A stretch of 64,000 nt of DNA, from the NCBI RefSeq assembly GCF_052324685.1, contig NW_027506875.1, positions 1,732,309 through 1,796,308 on the forward strand, in the 5' to 3' direction. The DNA is from Brachyhypopomus gauderio (Eukaryota > Chordata > Actinopteri > Gymnotiformes > Hypopomidae). The position numbers and the translations under genes are program-made. Under the pieces are notes generated by a model, which saw only the letters and a list, made by a program, of their open reading frames with translations, did no database searches and had not been told where the DNA came from. Positions within the stretch are counted from its first letter, which is position 1. Every line of letters begins with the position of its first letter. This document shows positions 34,356-44,700 of the stretch, piece by piece.

Positions 34356-36634
34356 GATCTCTAGGAGTCTGTGATATGCACACACACGCACACACTAGTG
34401 ATCACAAGGGGGCTTTGGTGCACACGTGCCCAGAGCGGTGGGCAGCCCTAGCCTGTTGCCCAGGGAGCAGTTGAGGTTAAGTGCCTTGCTCAAGGGCACT
34501 TCAGTCATGGCCTGGGGCCTGGGAATCAAACACAAGCCTCCAGTTCCCTAACCACCAGACCATGTCTGCCAGAATATGAAGCCCTCTAGCAGTGGGAGAT
34601 CAGGAGAAATCTGATAGAGATGGTGAGAAATGTATCTCTTTTGAGATGATTGATGAATGTCATGTGGCAGTAAAGGCCTTGAACCACTTCACTGGACTTT
34701 CACAGTGAAGGAACCACTTCACTGGACTTTCACAGGGAAGAAACCACTTCACTGGTCTTCTATGACTGCAAAAACACTTGCAGAGTTACAGCACGAGCAG
34801 TAGTCAAATATTTACAGTCTGTTAAAGCTGCACAAAACCACCACAACCCTGACCCTTGATATGCATGTAGTGTACACCTAACTCAAACGTTTTGGCCCTT
34901 GATATGCATGTAGTGTGCACCTAACTAAAACATTTTGGCCCTTGATATGCATGTAGCATACAGCTAACTCAAACGTTTTGGCCCTTGATATGCATGTAAC
35001 TTAAAAGTTTTGCAGCTTCTTACTCACTAAGAACTCCTAGACTAGCTAAACTGTCTAATCGGACCCATTCATAACAGGCCGTGTGGTGAGCAAGTGATTT
35101 GAGGTGGAGCCTGTATTACAGGTGGGGGTGGTGATTTGAGGTGGAGCCTGTATTACAGGTGGGGGTGGTGATTTGAGGTGGAGCCTGTATTACAGGTGGG
35201 GGTGGTGATTTGAGGTGGAGCCTGTATTACAGGTGGGGGTGGTGATTTGAGGTGGAGCCTGTATTACAGGTGGGGGTGGTGATTTGAGGTGGAGCCTGTA
35301 TTACAGGTGGGGGTGGTGATTTGAGGTGGAACCTGTATTACAGGTGGGGGTGGTGATTTGAGGTGGAGCCTGTATTACAGGTGGGGGTGGTGATTTGAGG
35401 TGGAGCCTGTATTACAGGTGGGGGTGGTGATTTGAGGTGGAGCCTGTATTACAGGTGGGGGTGGTGATTTGAGGTGGAGCCTGTATTACAGGTGGGGGTG
35501 GTGATTTGAGGTGGAGCCTGTATTATAGATGGGGGTGGTGATTTGAGGTGGAGCCTGTATTACAGGTGGGGGTGGTGATTTGAGGTGGAGCCTGTATTAC
35601 AGGTGGGGGTGGTGATTTGAGGTGGAACCTGTATTACAGGTGGGGGTGGTGATTTGAGGTGGAGCCTGTATTACAGGTGGGAGGGGTGATGTGAACTACT
35701 GCTGAGGCAGCATGACCATCGTAGGCATAACCTGGAATATTTTTGTTATATTTGCATTATACTTGCATGTGCTCATTTTGCCAGCCAAATCTTGTAGCTT
35801 TTGCAAGGCTGCAGCTGAACATGCCACTGTAACAAACACAGGCTGGGCAGGTAGGACGCAGATGCAGATCTTTGGAGGTTTAATAGAAGTGACTAAACAC
35901 AAACACTTACAACTCATACCAAGAACAAATAATGCTAATAAAGTTAACACAAAAGACACAGAGCATGAACAAACCGAACAAAAACCACTACTCAAAACTA
36001 GAACAAAGACTTGTAGCGTACAACTGAAAACATACACTCACGATTCACAAGCGACATCACAAGCTACAATAACCCACAACCACAGAGACCAAACACAGGA
36101 CTTAAATACATCAACTATACAAGGGACACAACAAGACACACCTGAAAGTGATAACGAGGGGCAGAGAACAAGGCAGGGGTGTGAAAACAGAGACAACTAG
36201 GAAACGTCAAAATAAAAGACACTCAAACACACAGAGAACAAAACAAAAGACAAGACTGACAGGGGGGAGGCAGGACCACATGACAGCCACACTCAGCACT
36301 CAAACACTCAGCACTCAAACACACAGCACTCAAACACACAGCACTCAAACACTCAGCACTCAAACACACAGCACTCAAAACACACAGCACTCAAAACACA
36401 CAGCACTCAAACACACAGCACTTAAACACTCAGCACTCAAACACTCGGCACTCAAACACACAGCACTCAAACACACAGCACTCAAACACACAGCACTTCA
36501 TAAGCTCTGTTGTCACCATGTCTGCATGTGAATAAACAAAGCTGCTTCCTCACAGGAGTTTAGAAGGTTCAGAAATCTTGAAGGGAATCACTTTTTTACT
36601 ACACACGTGCACACACTTACATTCACTTTCTCTC

Positions 36635-36697
<63 letters not shown>

Positions 36698-37286
36698 GTG
36701 GAGTGTTCCTCCCTTAAACAAGTTTCATTTGCTCCTATGTGTCCACAGGAGGCCTCAAAAATTGCAGACTTTGGGGTGAGGATCAACGCCCTCTGTCCCA
36801 GTTTCGTGCAGACAGCTCTTCTCGACTCCTTTAAATCAGAGGAGAAAACTGGACAATTTTTCATCTTGAAGGCTGCAGTCCAGTCTATGTTGGAAAAGTT
36901 CACCGTTCTGGAGTGAGTAAACAGGGTTTAGGTCCTTCTTGTAATACAAACAACAGAGAACATTGTTCAGCATCCTCTCACTGCTTTATAAACTCCTTCT
37001 TATGCGATGGGGATGAGGGACTGACTGGATCCTCTAAAGAATATTTACGCTGCTGTAATATAGATTCTGCTTGTTTCTGTGTGTGTGAGACAGTTTGGTA
37101 TTTCTTAGCTTGTTTTGCCTGTGATTAAACATTGTGTCTCCTAACAGAGTGGAGGAAGTGGCTAAGGCGTTTCTACAGCTGGTGCAGGATGAGAGTCTGA
37201 ATGGAGCCGTCCTCACGGTGGGACGTGATGGAGCTGCTCTTATGTCCTTCCCCACAGAGCTGCCGAGAACTCCAGTAGCACTGTAA
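22346..37286 (+). CDS. hpgd: 15-hydroxyprostaglandin dehydrogenase (NAD+), tandem copy A
   Basis: Seven exons: 22346-22438, 22512-22635, 33306-33412, 33629-33725, 33864-33940, 36749-36912 and 37148-37286. All introns are GT..AG and phases are consistent (801 nt, 266 aa, the length of human HPGD). The product is a short-chain dehydrogenase/reductase that oxidises the 15-hydroxyl of prostaglandins, inactivating them in the cytosol. Visible residues: TGAAQGLG (11-18) for the cofactor, Asp36 for NAD+ preference, CNNAG (89-93), Asn107, catalytic Ser138, Tyr151 and Lys155 (YTATK), and Phe185 in CPSFV. Exon 6 (residues 167-221) differs strongly from copies B and C. Intron 2 is 10.7 kb and swollen by minisatellites, hAT elements and an L2 LINE. 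A possible polyadenylation signal ATTAAA lies at 37360-37365. Identity as hpgd is secure; exact substrate is inferred. Confidence 0.92.
22700..24065. other. hpgd-A intron 2, left part, possible DNA-transposon remnant
   Basis: Several copies of CAGTATGCAGTAT occur at 22940-23030, and partly reverse-complementary ATACTGCATACTG at 23811-23830, suggesting an old inverted-repeat element of about 0.9 kb. No target duplication or ORF was found. The rest is unremarkable AT-rich intron. Confidence 0.3.
24074..24372. mobile_element. 299-bp hAT-type MITE with 8-bp target duplication
   Basis: Begins CAGGGGTCGGCAACTGGCGG and ends GAGTACCCCTG, flanked by the exact 8-bp repeat GTTTAGGG (24066-24073 and 24373-24380). 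The sequence GGACCGCGGTCC near the left end and GGACCGCGGAC near the right form subterminal inverted motifs. Located in hpgd-A intron 2. Confidence 0.88.
24498..25003. repeat. 14-bp minisatellite (CTGTCCTCACACAC)n
   Basis: Roughly 35 units of CTGTCCTCACACAC or CAGTCCTCACACAC, some extended by extra AC dinucleotides. Two plus-strand frames stay open through it only because of the periodicity, so no protein is called. hpgd-A intron 2. Confidence 0.95.
25182..25258. repeat. (TA)n followed by (CA)n microsatellite
   Basis: About 60 bp of alternating TA followed by a short CA run. Intronic. Confidence 0.95.
25674..25832. repeat. Short tandem repeat, ACTATAGTAATATAGATCAAT units
   Basis: Six or more imperfect units of about 20 bp containing CTATAGTAATATAGATCAA. 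The first is in part inverted relative to the rest (ATTACTATAATATAG). Intronic. Confidence 0.8.
26503..26640 (-). mobile_element. Old L2-type 3' tail fragment
   Basis: Degenerate matches to the L2 3' UTR seen at 5967 and 48139: TTTTACAAAAGTGTT, CATAAAGCAGCTTCA, CCCCTAATGAGCAAG and GAAGAAACC in the same order. Much more diverged than the other copies, so it is an older insertion. Confidence 0.45.
26727..27022 (+). mobile_element. tRNA-derived SINE
   Basis: The head has RNA polymerase III promoter boxes: TGGCCTGGCGGTTAGGG (A-box-like) and GGGTTCGATTCCC (B box, about 26773-26785). The body (CCTTGAGCAAGGCACCTAACCC) is shared with the copies at 54712 and, inverted, at 34220. A (GT)n run of about 40 bp interrupts the body at 26909-26950, and the 3' part reads CGGAGGACAAATTTCGATTG. 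It is not a functional tRNA gene because the cloverleaf cannot be completed. Confidence 0.85.
27427..27712. repeat. 33-bp minisatellite
   Basis: About eight or nine units of roughly 33 bp, containing GAGGTCTCTCTGAGACACC and ATA(A/T)GGGTGGGCGT. The GGTCTCTCTGAGACACC core is itself nearly palindromic. ORFs on both strands follow the period and are not called as genes. Confidence 0.92.
27836..28759. repeat. Inverted-repeat element with a hAT MITE in its loop
   Basis: Left arm 27836-27926 and right arm 28703-28759 are reverse complements over about 55 bp (shared ATTAAGAATCTTAAGACC, CTCCTGA(T/C)ACATCTGTGACG and TATTTAATT). The left arm carries an extra run of AATCTTAAGACC units, about four in total, that is not duplicated on the right. 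The loop contains the younger hAT element at 27979. Likely an old palindromic DNA transposon remnant in hpgd-A intron 2. Confidence 0.75.
27979..28547. mobile_element. 569-bp hAT-type MITE with 8-bp target duplication
   Basis: Ends CAGTGTTGCGAATAACG and AACGTTCCCAACACTG, flanked by the exact repeat GTTATATA (27971-27978 and 28548-28555). The subterminal sequence is rich in GTTACTTTT/TAACGCC motifs common to this fish hAT group. No transposase ORF. Confidence 0.9.
28770..28842. repeat. 24-bp tandem triplication
   Basis: Three units of TTATGTAGTATTGTCAGATCAGAT-type sequence (first unit slightly different). Intronic. Confidence 0.85.
29068..30847. repeat. 1.8-kb composite minisatellite of 10-bp and 8-bp units
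   Basis: Built from two unit types in irregular order, GTGTAAGACA (10 bp) and GTGTAAGG (8 bp), with rare variants such as GTGTAAGATA, GTGTGAGACA and GTGTGATACA. Because neither unit creates stops on the minus strand, three minus-strand frames stay open for 600 or more codons. These are artefacts of composition. Located in hpgd-A intron 2, adjoining an L2 LINE. Confidence 0.95.
30858..32988 (-). mobile_element. L2-type LINE, 5'-truncated, in hpgd-A intron 2
   Basis: Minus strand. The (ATCA)n 3' tail and 3' UTR lie at 30858-31570, followed by the ORF2 C-terminus and reverse transcriptase up to about 32988. It is closely similar to the full-length copy at 48139 and ends (5' truncation) at the position matching about 50258 there. 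Antisense to hpgd. Confidence 0.88.
31574..32988 (-). pseudogene. L2 ORF2 reverse transcriptase, truncated and frameshifted
   Basis: Contains [56 protein letters not shown] and the catalytic YADD, then the C-terminal blocks to [13 protein letters not shown] small deletion near 31770, compared with the intact copy at 49020-49050, shifts the frame before the C-terminus. The endonuclease is absent through 5' truncation. The open frame beyond 32988 is flanking SINE or intron DNA and not part of the protein. Confidence 0.82.
32989..33275 (+). mobile_element. SINE with HAmo/V-SINE-like 3' tail
   Basis: The right end has GTAAGTCACTCTGGATAAGA, GCGTCTGCTAAATG and then a (TAAATG)n tail, a 3' tail shared by several fish SINEs and their partner LINEs. 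The preceding CTAGGATGAATTCTGTGA block recurs at 45625-45660 in the same context. The left boundary is not certain because the L2 truncation point abuts it. Confidence 0.6.
34220..34570 (-). mobile_element. tRNA-derived SINE, inverted
   Basis: Reverse complement of the SINE at 26727: TCAATTGTGATTTT at the left (3' end), a (CA)n tract at 34310-34350, CCCTTGTGATCACTAG-type and CCTTGCTCAAGGGCAC blocks, and the head ending near CAGTTCCCTAACCACCAGACC. The B-box region (GGGAATCAAACAC) is mutated. hpgd-A intron 5. Confidence 0.8.
34680..35000. repeat. Two short tandem repeats
   Basis: Three units of about 30 bp containing GAACCACTTCACTGGACTTTC at 34680-34760, and four units of about 45 bp containing CTTGATATGCATGTAG and AACTCAAACGTTTTGGCC at 34855-35000. 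Intronic. Confidence 0.75.
35096..35690. repeat. 37-bp minisatellite, about 16 copies
   Basis: Units of GGTGATTTGAGGTGGAGCCT followed by GTATTACAGGTGGGGGT. They are nearly identical, with a few substitutions (GGAACC, TATAGATG). The G-rich strand has GGTGGGGGTGG blocks. hpgd-A intron 5. Confidence 0.95.
35828..36285 (-). mobile_element. Solo LTR (458 bp) in hpgd-A intron 5
   Basis: On the minus strand it begins TGTCATGTGGTCC and ends GCCTGTGTTTGTTACA, with exact 5-bp duplications GCCAC (35823-35827 and 36286-36290). A TTAAACC segment near the 3' end may be the polyadenylation region. Organisation resembles the solo LTR at 21056, though the sequences differ. Confidence 0.8.
36291..36497. repeat. 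15-bp minisatellite (CAGCACTCAAACACA)n
   Basis: About 14 units of 14-15 bp, beginning right after the solo LTR target duplication. It contributes no coding sequence. Confidence 0.92.
36644..36695. repeat. (AC)n microsatellite
   Basis: About 26 AC dinucleotides, ending some 50 bp before hpgd-A exon 6. Confidence 0.95.
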
Positions 37287-38795
37287 CACCTCACCCACAC
37301 TTCAGTGTGCAGGAGTGAAGCTAGGCCTGACTAGCTACATGTGTTCCTGTGAACTGTTCATTAAAGATAAAATGTATCTCAATGTGTGCGAGTTTAATCA
37401 TGAATCAGTAAATTCTTTTTTGCTGATGAAAGAAACGTGTCCATAATTGTTTATCAAATATCTGATTGCATTTAATAAACAAGTAGGAGATCCCTGGTAT
37501 TCAGAAAGATGCTAGTTGCCTGTCCCTCCTGTGTACAGTACCTCTGTGTACTTGTGTTAGCATTCACATTTTAGCTGCCTGCTTGCAGCCTTCAACACTC
37601 AAAGGTTGATCTGTGTATTCTGACTTGTTGGTCTTGAACACACATGCATTAATACACAATACACACACACATACATTAATATGGAGGAATTTTGTTCATC
37701 TGAACAGTTAGTGTGCACGGACAGCACATCCAGGGAGTCCAGACTCCATTACAACACTGTGTGATCTGGGTTTTATGAACTAGCTAGTTTAGTTTAGTGA
37801 GTAAATTCTTTGTTTGTAAATGTTAGTTCTTACTTTGAGAGCACATCAGATTAAAGAGATTGTGTCTGATGCAGAGGGATCAGCACAGACAATAATGTCA
37901 AAGTTCTTTGTTTACGTTTAAGCTGTGAATGTGTACAGTTAAGCAGCAACTCACTCACGTCTACTGGAAAACAAACTACTGGAAGCTTAAAGTTCAATGA
38001 AACAGCGGATGATGGTTGTGAAACAACTCTGAGTGACAGGTAGGCCCCGCCCTTCATCTGCCTACATTATGGCTTCCTTGGTTTGGCAGGTTAATGGCAG
38101 CCAGCCGAGAACCAGAGTTCTTAATGGAAAATGAAGTCGTTTGAGATTTTGGCCCTGGCACTATGTTGGTGGAGAAGTGTGAAGTTACATCGATTTACTG
38201 TGACCTGTAAGCACGCCTCTCTCTGTTCTGTTGTGTAAACATCGCCCCCTTGTGTTCATTTATTGGAGCAGCAGGTTCTCTCTCTCTACCTGCAGATGTC
38301 TAGAGATTACCAGGGTACCTCATTATTTATCAAGAGATTATTTATCAAGATCTTTAACTCAGGACCGATCTGCTATGTTTCTTATGAAATAACTTATTAT
38401 TTATTATTTCTTATGAAATAATAGGGGTAAATATTTATTCTCTCTTACCCATACTGCATTGCATTACACGTTTTTATCAATGTTGCAGTATTGGGAACTA
38501 TTGTGTTGGGAATCTGTCTTTGTCTGCAAAGCTATACAGAGTTGAACACTCATTTATGGGTTGAACTCCTCCCAAAACACCTCCAATAACTCCAATAACT
38601 CCTATAACTCCTCCCATGTGAGTGACTTTTGTAATACTGTCTTGCACAAGTGTTACACGATCCATTGAATTCTGGAAGAAGCACCCACTTCATGTATGTG
38701 TGATAGAACAAATACAATAGGAAATTGTGCAGGATTTGAGATTTTGTTTTCCAATACGTAGGTATATCCTTTACTGTTTAAGATCTTTGTTGACA
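37287..38795. other. Intergenic spacer A-B, one copy of the duplication-unit spacer
   Basis: Holds the 3' end of copy A (ATTAAA at 37360) and the upstream region of copy B. It matches the spacer between B and C (47496-48138 joined to 53097-53945) almost base for base in blocks such as CAGACTCCATTACAACACTG and GTAGGCCCCGCCCTTCATC. This is the un-inserted version of the site occupied by the L2 LINE at 48139. The direct upstream DNA of B and C (for example ATGTCTAGAGATTACCAGGG) is shared. Confidence 0.8.
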
Positions 38796-41700
38796 ATGAG
38801 TTTGAAGGACAAAGTTGCCCTGGTGACTGGAGCAGCCCAAGGGTTGGGGAGAGGATTTGCTGAGATCCTTTTGAAAAACGGGGCGAAGGTATGAAACAAC
38901 TCTGTAATGTTGTTGAACAAGTATGCTCAGGGACAGCTTTTTCCCAAGAGCCATCACTGCACTGAACAACATGTAAAAATAACAGCAACAATAATGTAAA
39001 TTCTCAAACCCATGTGCAATATAACAGGTGTGCAATACTTTTCCATGTGCAATATTATGTAACATATACTGTAAATATCTTATGTGCAATATTCAACATT
39101 TATCACAGAAATAATCAACCAGAACTATTTTGTAAATGTGTCACTACTTTTAACTTGTCGTTTTATGTCATTGTGTGTATTTATTCGTCCCAACAAGCAC
39201 CTTGGAGTAGAATCATATTTAATTCTAATGCAATTATAATGACAATAAAGGTGATTCTGATTGTGAAACCCCAGATGCGCCCCAACTCGTAACTCTCAGA
39301 TATACTCTGTGTAGGTCGCTTTCCTGGACCTCAATGAAACACTGGGCAAAGATCTACAGGACCAATTTAATGAGATTTATGGATCAGACAGGACCCAGTT
39401 TTATCCAGGAGACGTCGCCTCACATCAACAGTTTAAAGGTTTGTTTATTCTTTCTTTGTCTGAATTTGGCAAATTTATAGTGTGACTGCAGGTAACAATC
39501 AATAGTGACAGGGACATGGAGATTGTGGAATTATGGAGAACAACTCTGACTGGTCACATGACTCTTGTATAAAGGAGGATGCCAGTAAAACAAACATAAA
39601 AACTGATGGCCCTGCAAACATCGAACCAGACAAACACAGAGCACCATTTATCTGCACACCATCACTCTGTTAGTGTACAGCCCAGCAAAGTAACAGTACA
39701 TAAGTTGGAAGAAACTCAGACTACAGAAATCTTAATGTTTTCCTCAGTATGTTGACAATGGTTCTGACCATCCTCACAAACTTATAATGTCTTTTTTAAT
39801 GTTCACTTGTCTAGAGGAGTCCAGACTAAAAATGTGGTCATGTGACTTGAGTAACTCTCTTGTGAACACTTGTGTGGGGTGTGTGAGTGTAGTATATCAG
39901 CCCGATCAGACAGAAACATATTTGACAATGATTCTACTGAATCTAGTAGAAACTTGGGCTGTAATTGAGCTTATTTTGAAAAAAGCAGGTTAACAAGGTA
40001 CTATTACTATTTTATAGTAACAAAAACAAGGTACTTTTATACTATTTTATGTACTATTACTTTTTATATAATTTCAATTCAAGCAAAGCAGAATTTGCCG
40101 TAAACTATATCTGATGAGTAAAGACACGGAGGAACTGTTGAAAATGTTGTGTAAACCACATGTAGCTTTTACCTACAGATAGTTTCAAACAATCATAAAA
40201 AGATTAATCTCTCTTTTGCTTTCTTCATTACAGATGTGTTCCAGAAAGTCCTCCACAAATTTGGCCGGATAGACATAGTCTGCAACAATGCAGGCATCCT
40301 GAATGAAAAGGACTGGGAGAAAACTGTGTCCATAAACTTAGTAAGAATTTGCTTTTGAATTTGACAGTGTAACTGAATTCTGATTCATATTGGACCTGTT
40401 TTAGGTTGCTGATTAAGCCTTGAAAAGGTTTTGAGCACACTCTAGTGGTTCAATCTGGTCATTACATTGAGGGCAGTGTGGAAACAGCAGGTGATGTTTG
40501 ATGTACAGGGCTGTGTGCTGAGAGTGAGTGTGTAACACTGCTGTGGTTTATAACAGAGTGGGGTGGTGAGGGGGACCTACCTGGCTCTGGACCACATGAA
40601 GAAGCAGAGGGGCGGACAGGGAGGGGTCATCGTCAACGTAGCATCACTGGCAGGTACGGCAAGCAGGAAGATACATTATTCATTGTGTGAATCAGGAGCT
40701 GAAATTATTCAGGTATGATGGTGTAATATAGCATCAATCAGGAACCAAAAAAAAATTTGACTTGTAATTCATGTAGACTGAATTTTGATTAGTTTAAAAT
40801 GTAATTAATGCATTAAGTAATAGAGGTGAAAGCCACTCAATATGTCTCATGAAATGATTCCAATTTTGAACTTTTCATAAACCTTTGACAGGCGTTGTGA
40901 TACATGTCACTACTTTGTTAGAGATGTCATATGTGCTACAGCTTTGTTACGCATCATGTATTGCTGCAGGTCTGATTCTACTGCCAGGAGGTCCTGTCTA
41001 CACAGCCACCAAGCACGGTGTGGTAGGCTTCTCCCGGGCGCTAGCGGTACGTGCTCTCTGGTGTTTCTTCTTCTACCATATACAGCATGTAGTCCAGTGA
41101 CCCTTCACAGCTCCTGAACACTTCCTGTGTTAGTGTGCTGCTCTTGTATGTACAGATATCTCAGCGCAGTGCTGCTTGACATTTAGTGTTAGGGACCACC
41201 GTGCTGATACGGCCTATCACGTACAACTGATAAATAAGCTGGAATTTTGAAATAATCCAAATGTACACAACTGGCTTCATATTCAAGGGAAGAAAGTGAG
41301 TGTGTGATGACTGGTAGTCTAAACTGATAGGTCATCATTCAGCTGTACGGGGTTCAGCCATCACTCCAGCTGAGGTGATCACAGGAGTTGGGAAACTCCT
41401 CAATGGAAGAGCCCTGTGATGGGCAAGTAAACACCTACAACACGAGATTAAAGGGTGTTTATTTCTGCTGTAAGGAGAATTACAGAGGAACCTATTAATA
41501 TGAGATAAGTATAAGGACTTATAAGGACTGCTAGGGAGAGGTGTTTCTCAGGAGGATAGGGAGGGAACGTTAGGTCCAGAGGTGTTTTCTGGAGGGGTGG
41601 GTGTTATTGGGTAGATGTTGTTCAGGTCAGGGATTTCTACATATGCAGGTTAATGTTTACGGGGAAGGGCCATTAAGGGCCCCAGCTTAGAGAATCTTGA

Positions 41701-44700
41701 TAATGTATGAAGCTTTTTCTGCACAATAATGGAACCATGTGTCTGTGGTCACAAACAAAAACACCCACAGGAAGGGTTGATGTACCTTAACTCCTTATAC
41801 TGATGTGTCCACAGGTGACCTCAGAAGTGGTTGATGCTGGGGTGAGGATCAACACCCTCTGTCCTGAATTTGTGCGGACGTCTCTTCTGGACTCCTTTAA
41901 GTCAGAAGAGAAAGCTGGACCATTTACCAGCTTACAGGCTGTAGCACAGTCTCTGCTGGACAAATTCTCTATTATAGAGTAAGTGTGAAATATTGCCGAT
42001 GCAGATGGTATATATATATATATATAGTGCCAAATGTATTGATCAGAATCACTTCCATGGCAACAGGTGTATAAAATTAAGCACCTGGACATGCAGACTG
42101 TTTTTACAAACATTTGTGAGAGAATGAGTCTCTCTCAGGAGCTCAGTGAATTCCAGCATGGAACTGTGATAGGATGCCACCTGTGCAAGAAATACAGTCA
42201 TGAAATTTCCTCGTTCCTAAATATTCCACAGTCAACTGTCAACTGTATTATAAGAAAATTGGAAAATGTTTGGGAATGATAGCAACTCCATGTAAACTGT
42301 CGGAGTGGGGTCAGCAGATACTGAAGCCTCAGTAACTACAGACATCCAAACTTCTTCTTCTTCATGGAATGGGTTTCCATGGTTGAGCAGCTGCATCCAA
42401 GCCATATATCACCAAGTGTGATGCAAAGCGTCGGATGCAGTGGTGTAGAGCACGCCGTACCTCAATATGCACATATTTTAAAAAACGATTAAGAGGGATA
42501 AACATCAGGAATGGAGTTCAAAGGGATAAGACATGCGATCAAGTAGGACTGGATTATTTTTTCAAAAACCACAATTGTTGAAGGATGTTCTGGTACTGAA
42601 GGGACTGAGGTAACTGAGGGGATCAAACTGAGTGGCTAGTACAAGTCTTATGAATCCTGATTCAACAGATGAGCTGTACCATATAGCAAGAGCCTCAATA
42701 GGAAGTTGTGCTACATCCGAGGGGTCATTACTTGCCCATTGGCAGATATCAAAGCCACCTTCAGTCAGGTCTTCTCTCATCATCACAATGAGCTCTGTAG
42801 CTTGGACTGAGGTCTACAGAGATCTTAAACGGGACTTCAGGACTGAATCCACTCCGTCTTCATCTGCTCTAGGGTGTGTTTGAACATGTCTTTGAAGTGA
42901 ATCACTAGCACAACAGGGATTACATGTTGTACCAAAATGTTGCCATTCATAGGCCAAAGGCACTGAAGTGGTCTGATATCTCCATAAAAACCTGGTAAAA
43001 GTCTATGAATGGGAAAGAGTGTAATCTGGTGAAACGTTGCCTTAATGTCTCCACTAATGGCAATCGAATGTTCACAAAATCTGAGAACACCAAATCAGTG
43101 TGGGACATGAAGAACGTAATCCCTGTATGAAAAGGAGAAGTTTAAAAGAATATGGTACTTTTGACTGTGTTCAGTAAGGTGATGGGGTACATACCAGGAC
43201 ACACGATAGTCTGTTTCTTTCTCTAAGAGGAATAAAGAAATGTATCTGTCAGCCTCTGGATTTCCTTCTTATAGGTTTCACTCAAGTGAGGTTTTCATTT
43301 CACCCTTTGCTCTGCTCTTTAAAGCAGGGGAGGATGGCCCCTTTGCCCAGGTTGACAGCATCTGAACTGTCCTAGCAGGGGAGTTGCATAACATTGTGTG
43401 CCATTCACTTGCCCTATGGTTGACTCCTCATCTGGCAATTTAGCGTCCTTGTGTCCTGTGTGGATTGATTAGTTTCCTTCTCATTCTTGTAGGGCAAGAC
43501 ATCAACTTGCCATAACTATTTTGCATTCTGCAGGAGTTCTCTGGAGGTAGAAGTAGAATAAACATGCGCTTTGCTTTTGGCCCAGTCTTGCACTTAAGAC
43601 TCCTTTATTCGACACATATGGGTGTATGACTGTGTGGCACATGTGTGTGTGTGTGGTATGTTTTATAAGACAGAACAAGGACAAATACAAACATAAATGT
43701 CTACAATAGACTAGACGCAAGTACAGGCTAACTTGAGCGTCACATAAGTAACTAGACACTGGTGAGTTGTTTCAAAAATGAGTACAAGCAAAACACAACG
43801 AAAACCTGAGAACAAGTAAATGACTTTTGTACAGCCGCCCCCAAATTTGGCATGCAAATTTGACCACTAGGTGTCTGTGGTGTCCTGAGGAAGGGCTGGC
43901 AACTTAATGAGGCAAACAACTGGGAGAGTGTTGTAAGGCACTAATACAGCATATACCCCACCGTTTCTCAGTGCGTCTTCCTGTCTTTACAAGCATAGGA
44001 CCAAAACAATCGACCCCTGTTGAATAGAAGGCGGATTTGAACAGCCTCAAACTGGAGGGGGTAAATCTGACATTCCTGGAACTTGAGGGCTCCCTCTCCA
44101 TTTCTTACAACCCCCACAGTTATGTTTGGGATTAAACGCCTCTTAACCGCCTCTCTACCTCTCAGGAACCAGTTCCTCCAGTGAAAACACGCTCTGCTCC
44201 AGGGTGGTGCAGCTGGTAGTCATAATGCTGATTCAGAAGCCTGGAGGAAAAGGAGATGCAGCACATCTGGGCTGAGAACGTCACAACATCTACCTCCAAC
44301 ATGGATCAAGCTGGAAGTGTGATCATGTTCAGGGGCTACTGTAAGCACTCTGCTGGTAGATGGGAAGGCCTTACCAGCTTTGAGTAGCATCACCTCGTCA
44401 GGAAAGCTCTCCATCTGTGCATTTCTGAGGAATGCTAACTCAACATTGTGATCTGCAGTGGGAGAGGTGTCACCAACTGTTCGATCGTGCAGTAGCTTCC
44501 TGTAGTTCCAAGAATGTGTTAAACTGCTGAACATCTGGGATACCTAGATCATTGTACCAGTCATCAAACCACAAAACACGGTAATAGTAGTCCAGGGTTG
44601 CGAAGATACAGCCATAACAGGGGAGAATTTCGGGTGGTGAGAGGGGCCAGGGCAATGGGTTGATCCTTTATCCATAGCTGGTTAGGCAGGAGGTGGCTGT

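Noticed and set aside
37034..37300. Antisense ORFs over hpgd exon 7, repeated at 47243 and 63101
   Set aside because: Shadows of the conserved exon 7; conservation is explained by the sense gene.
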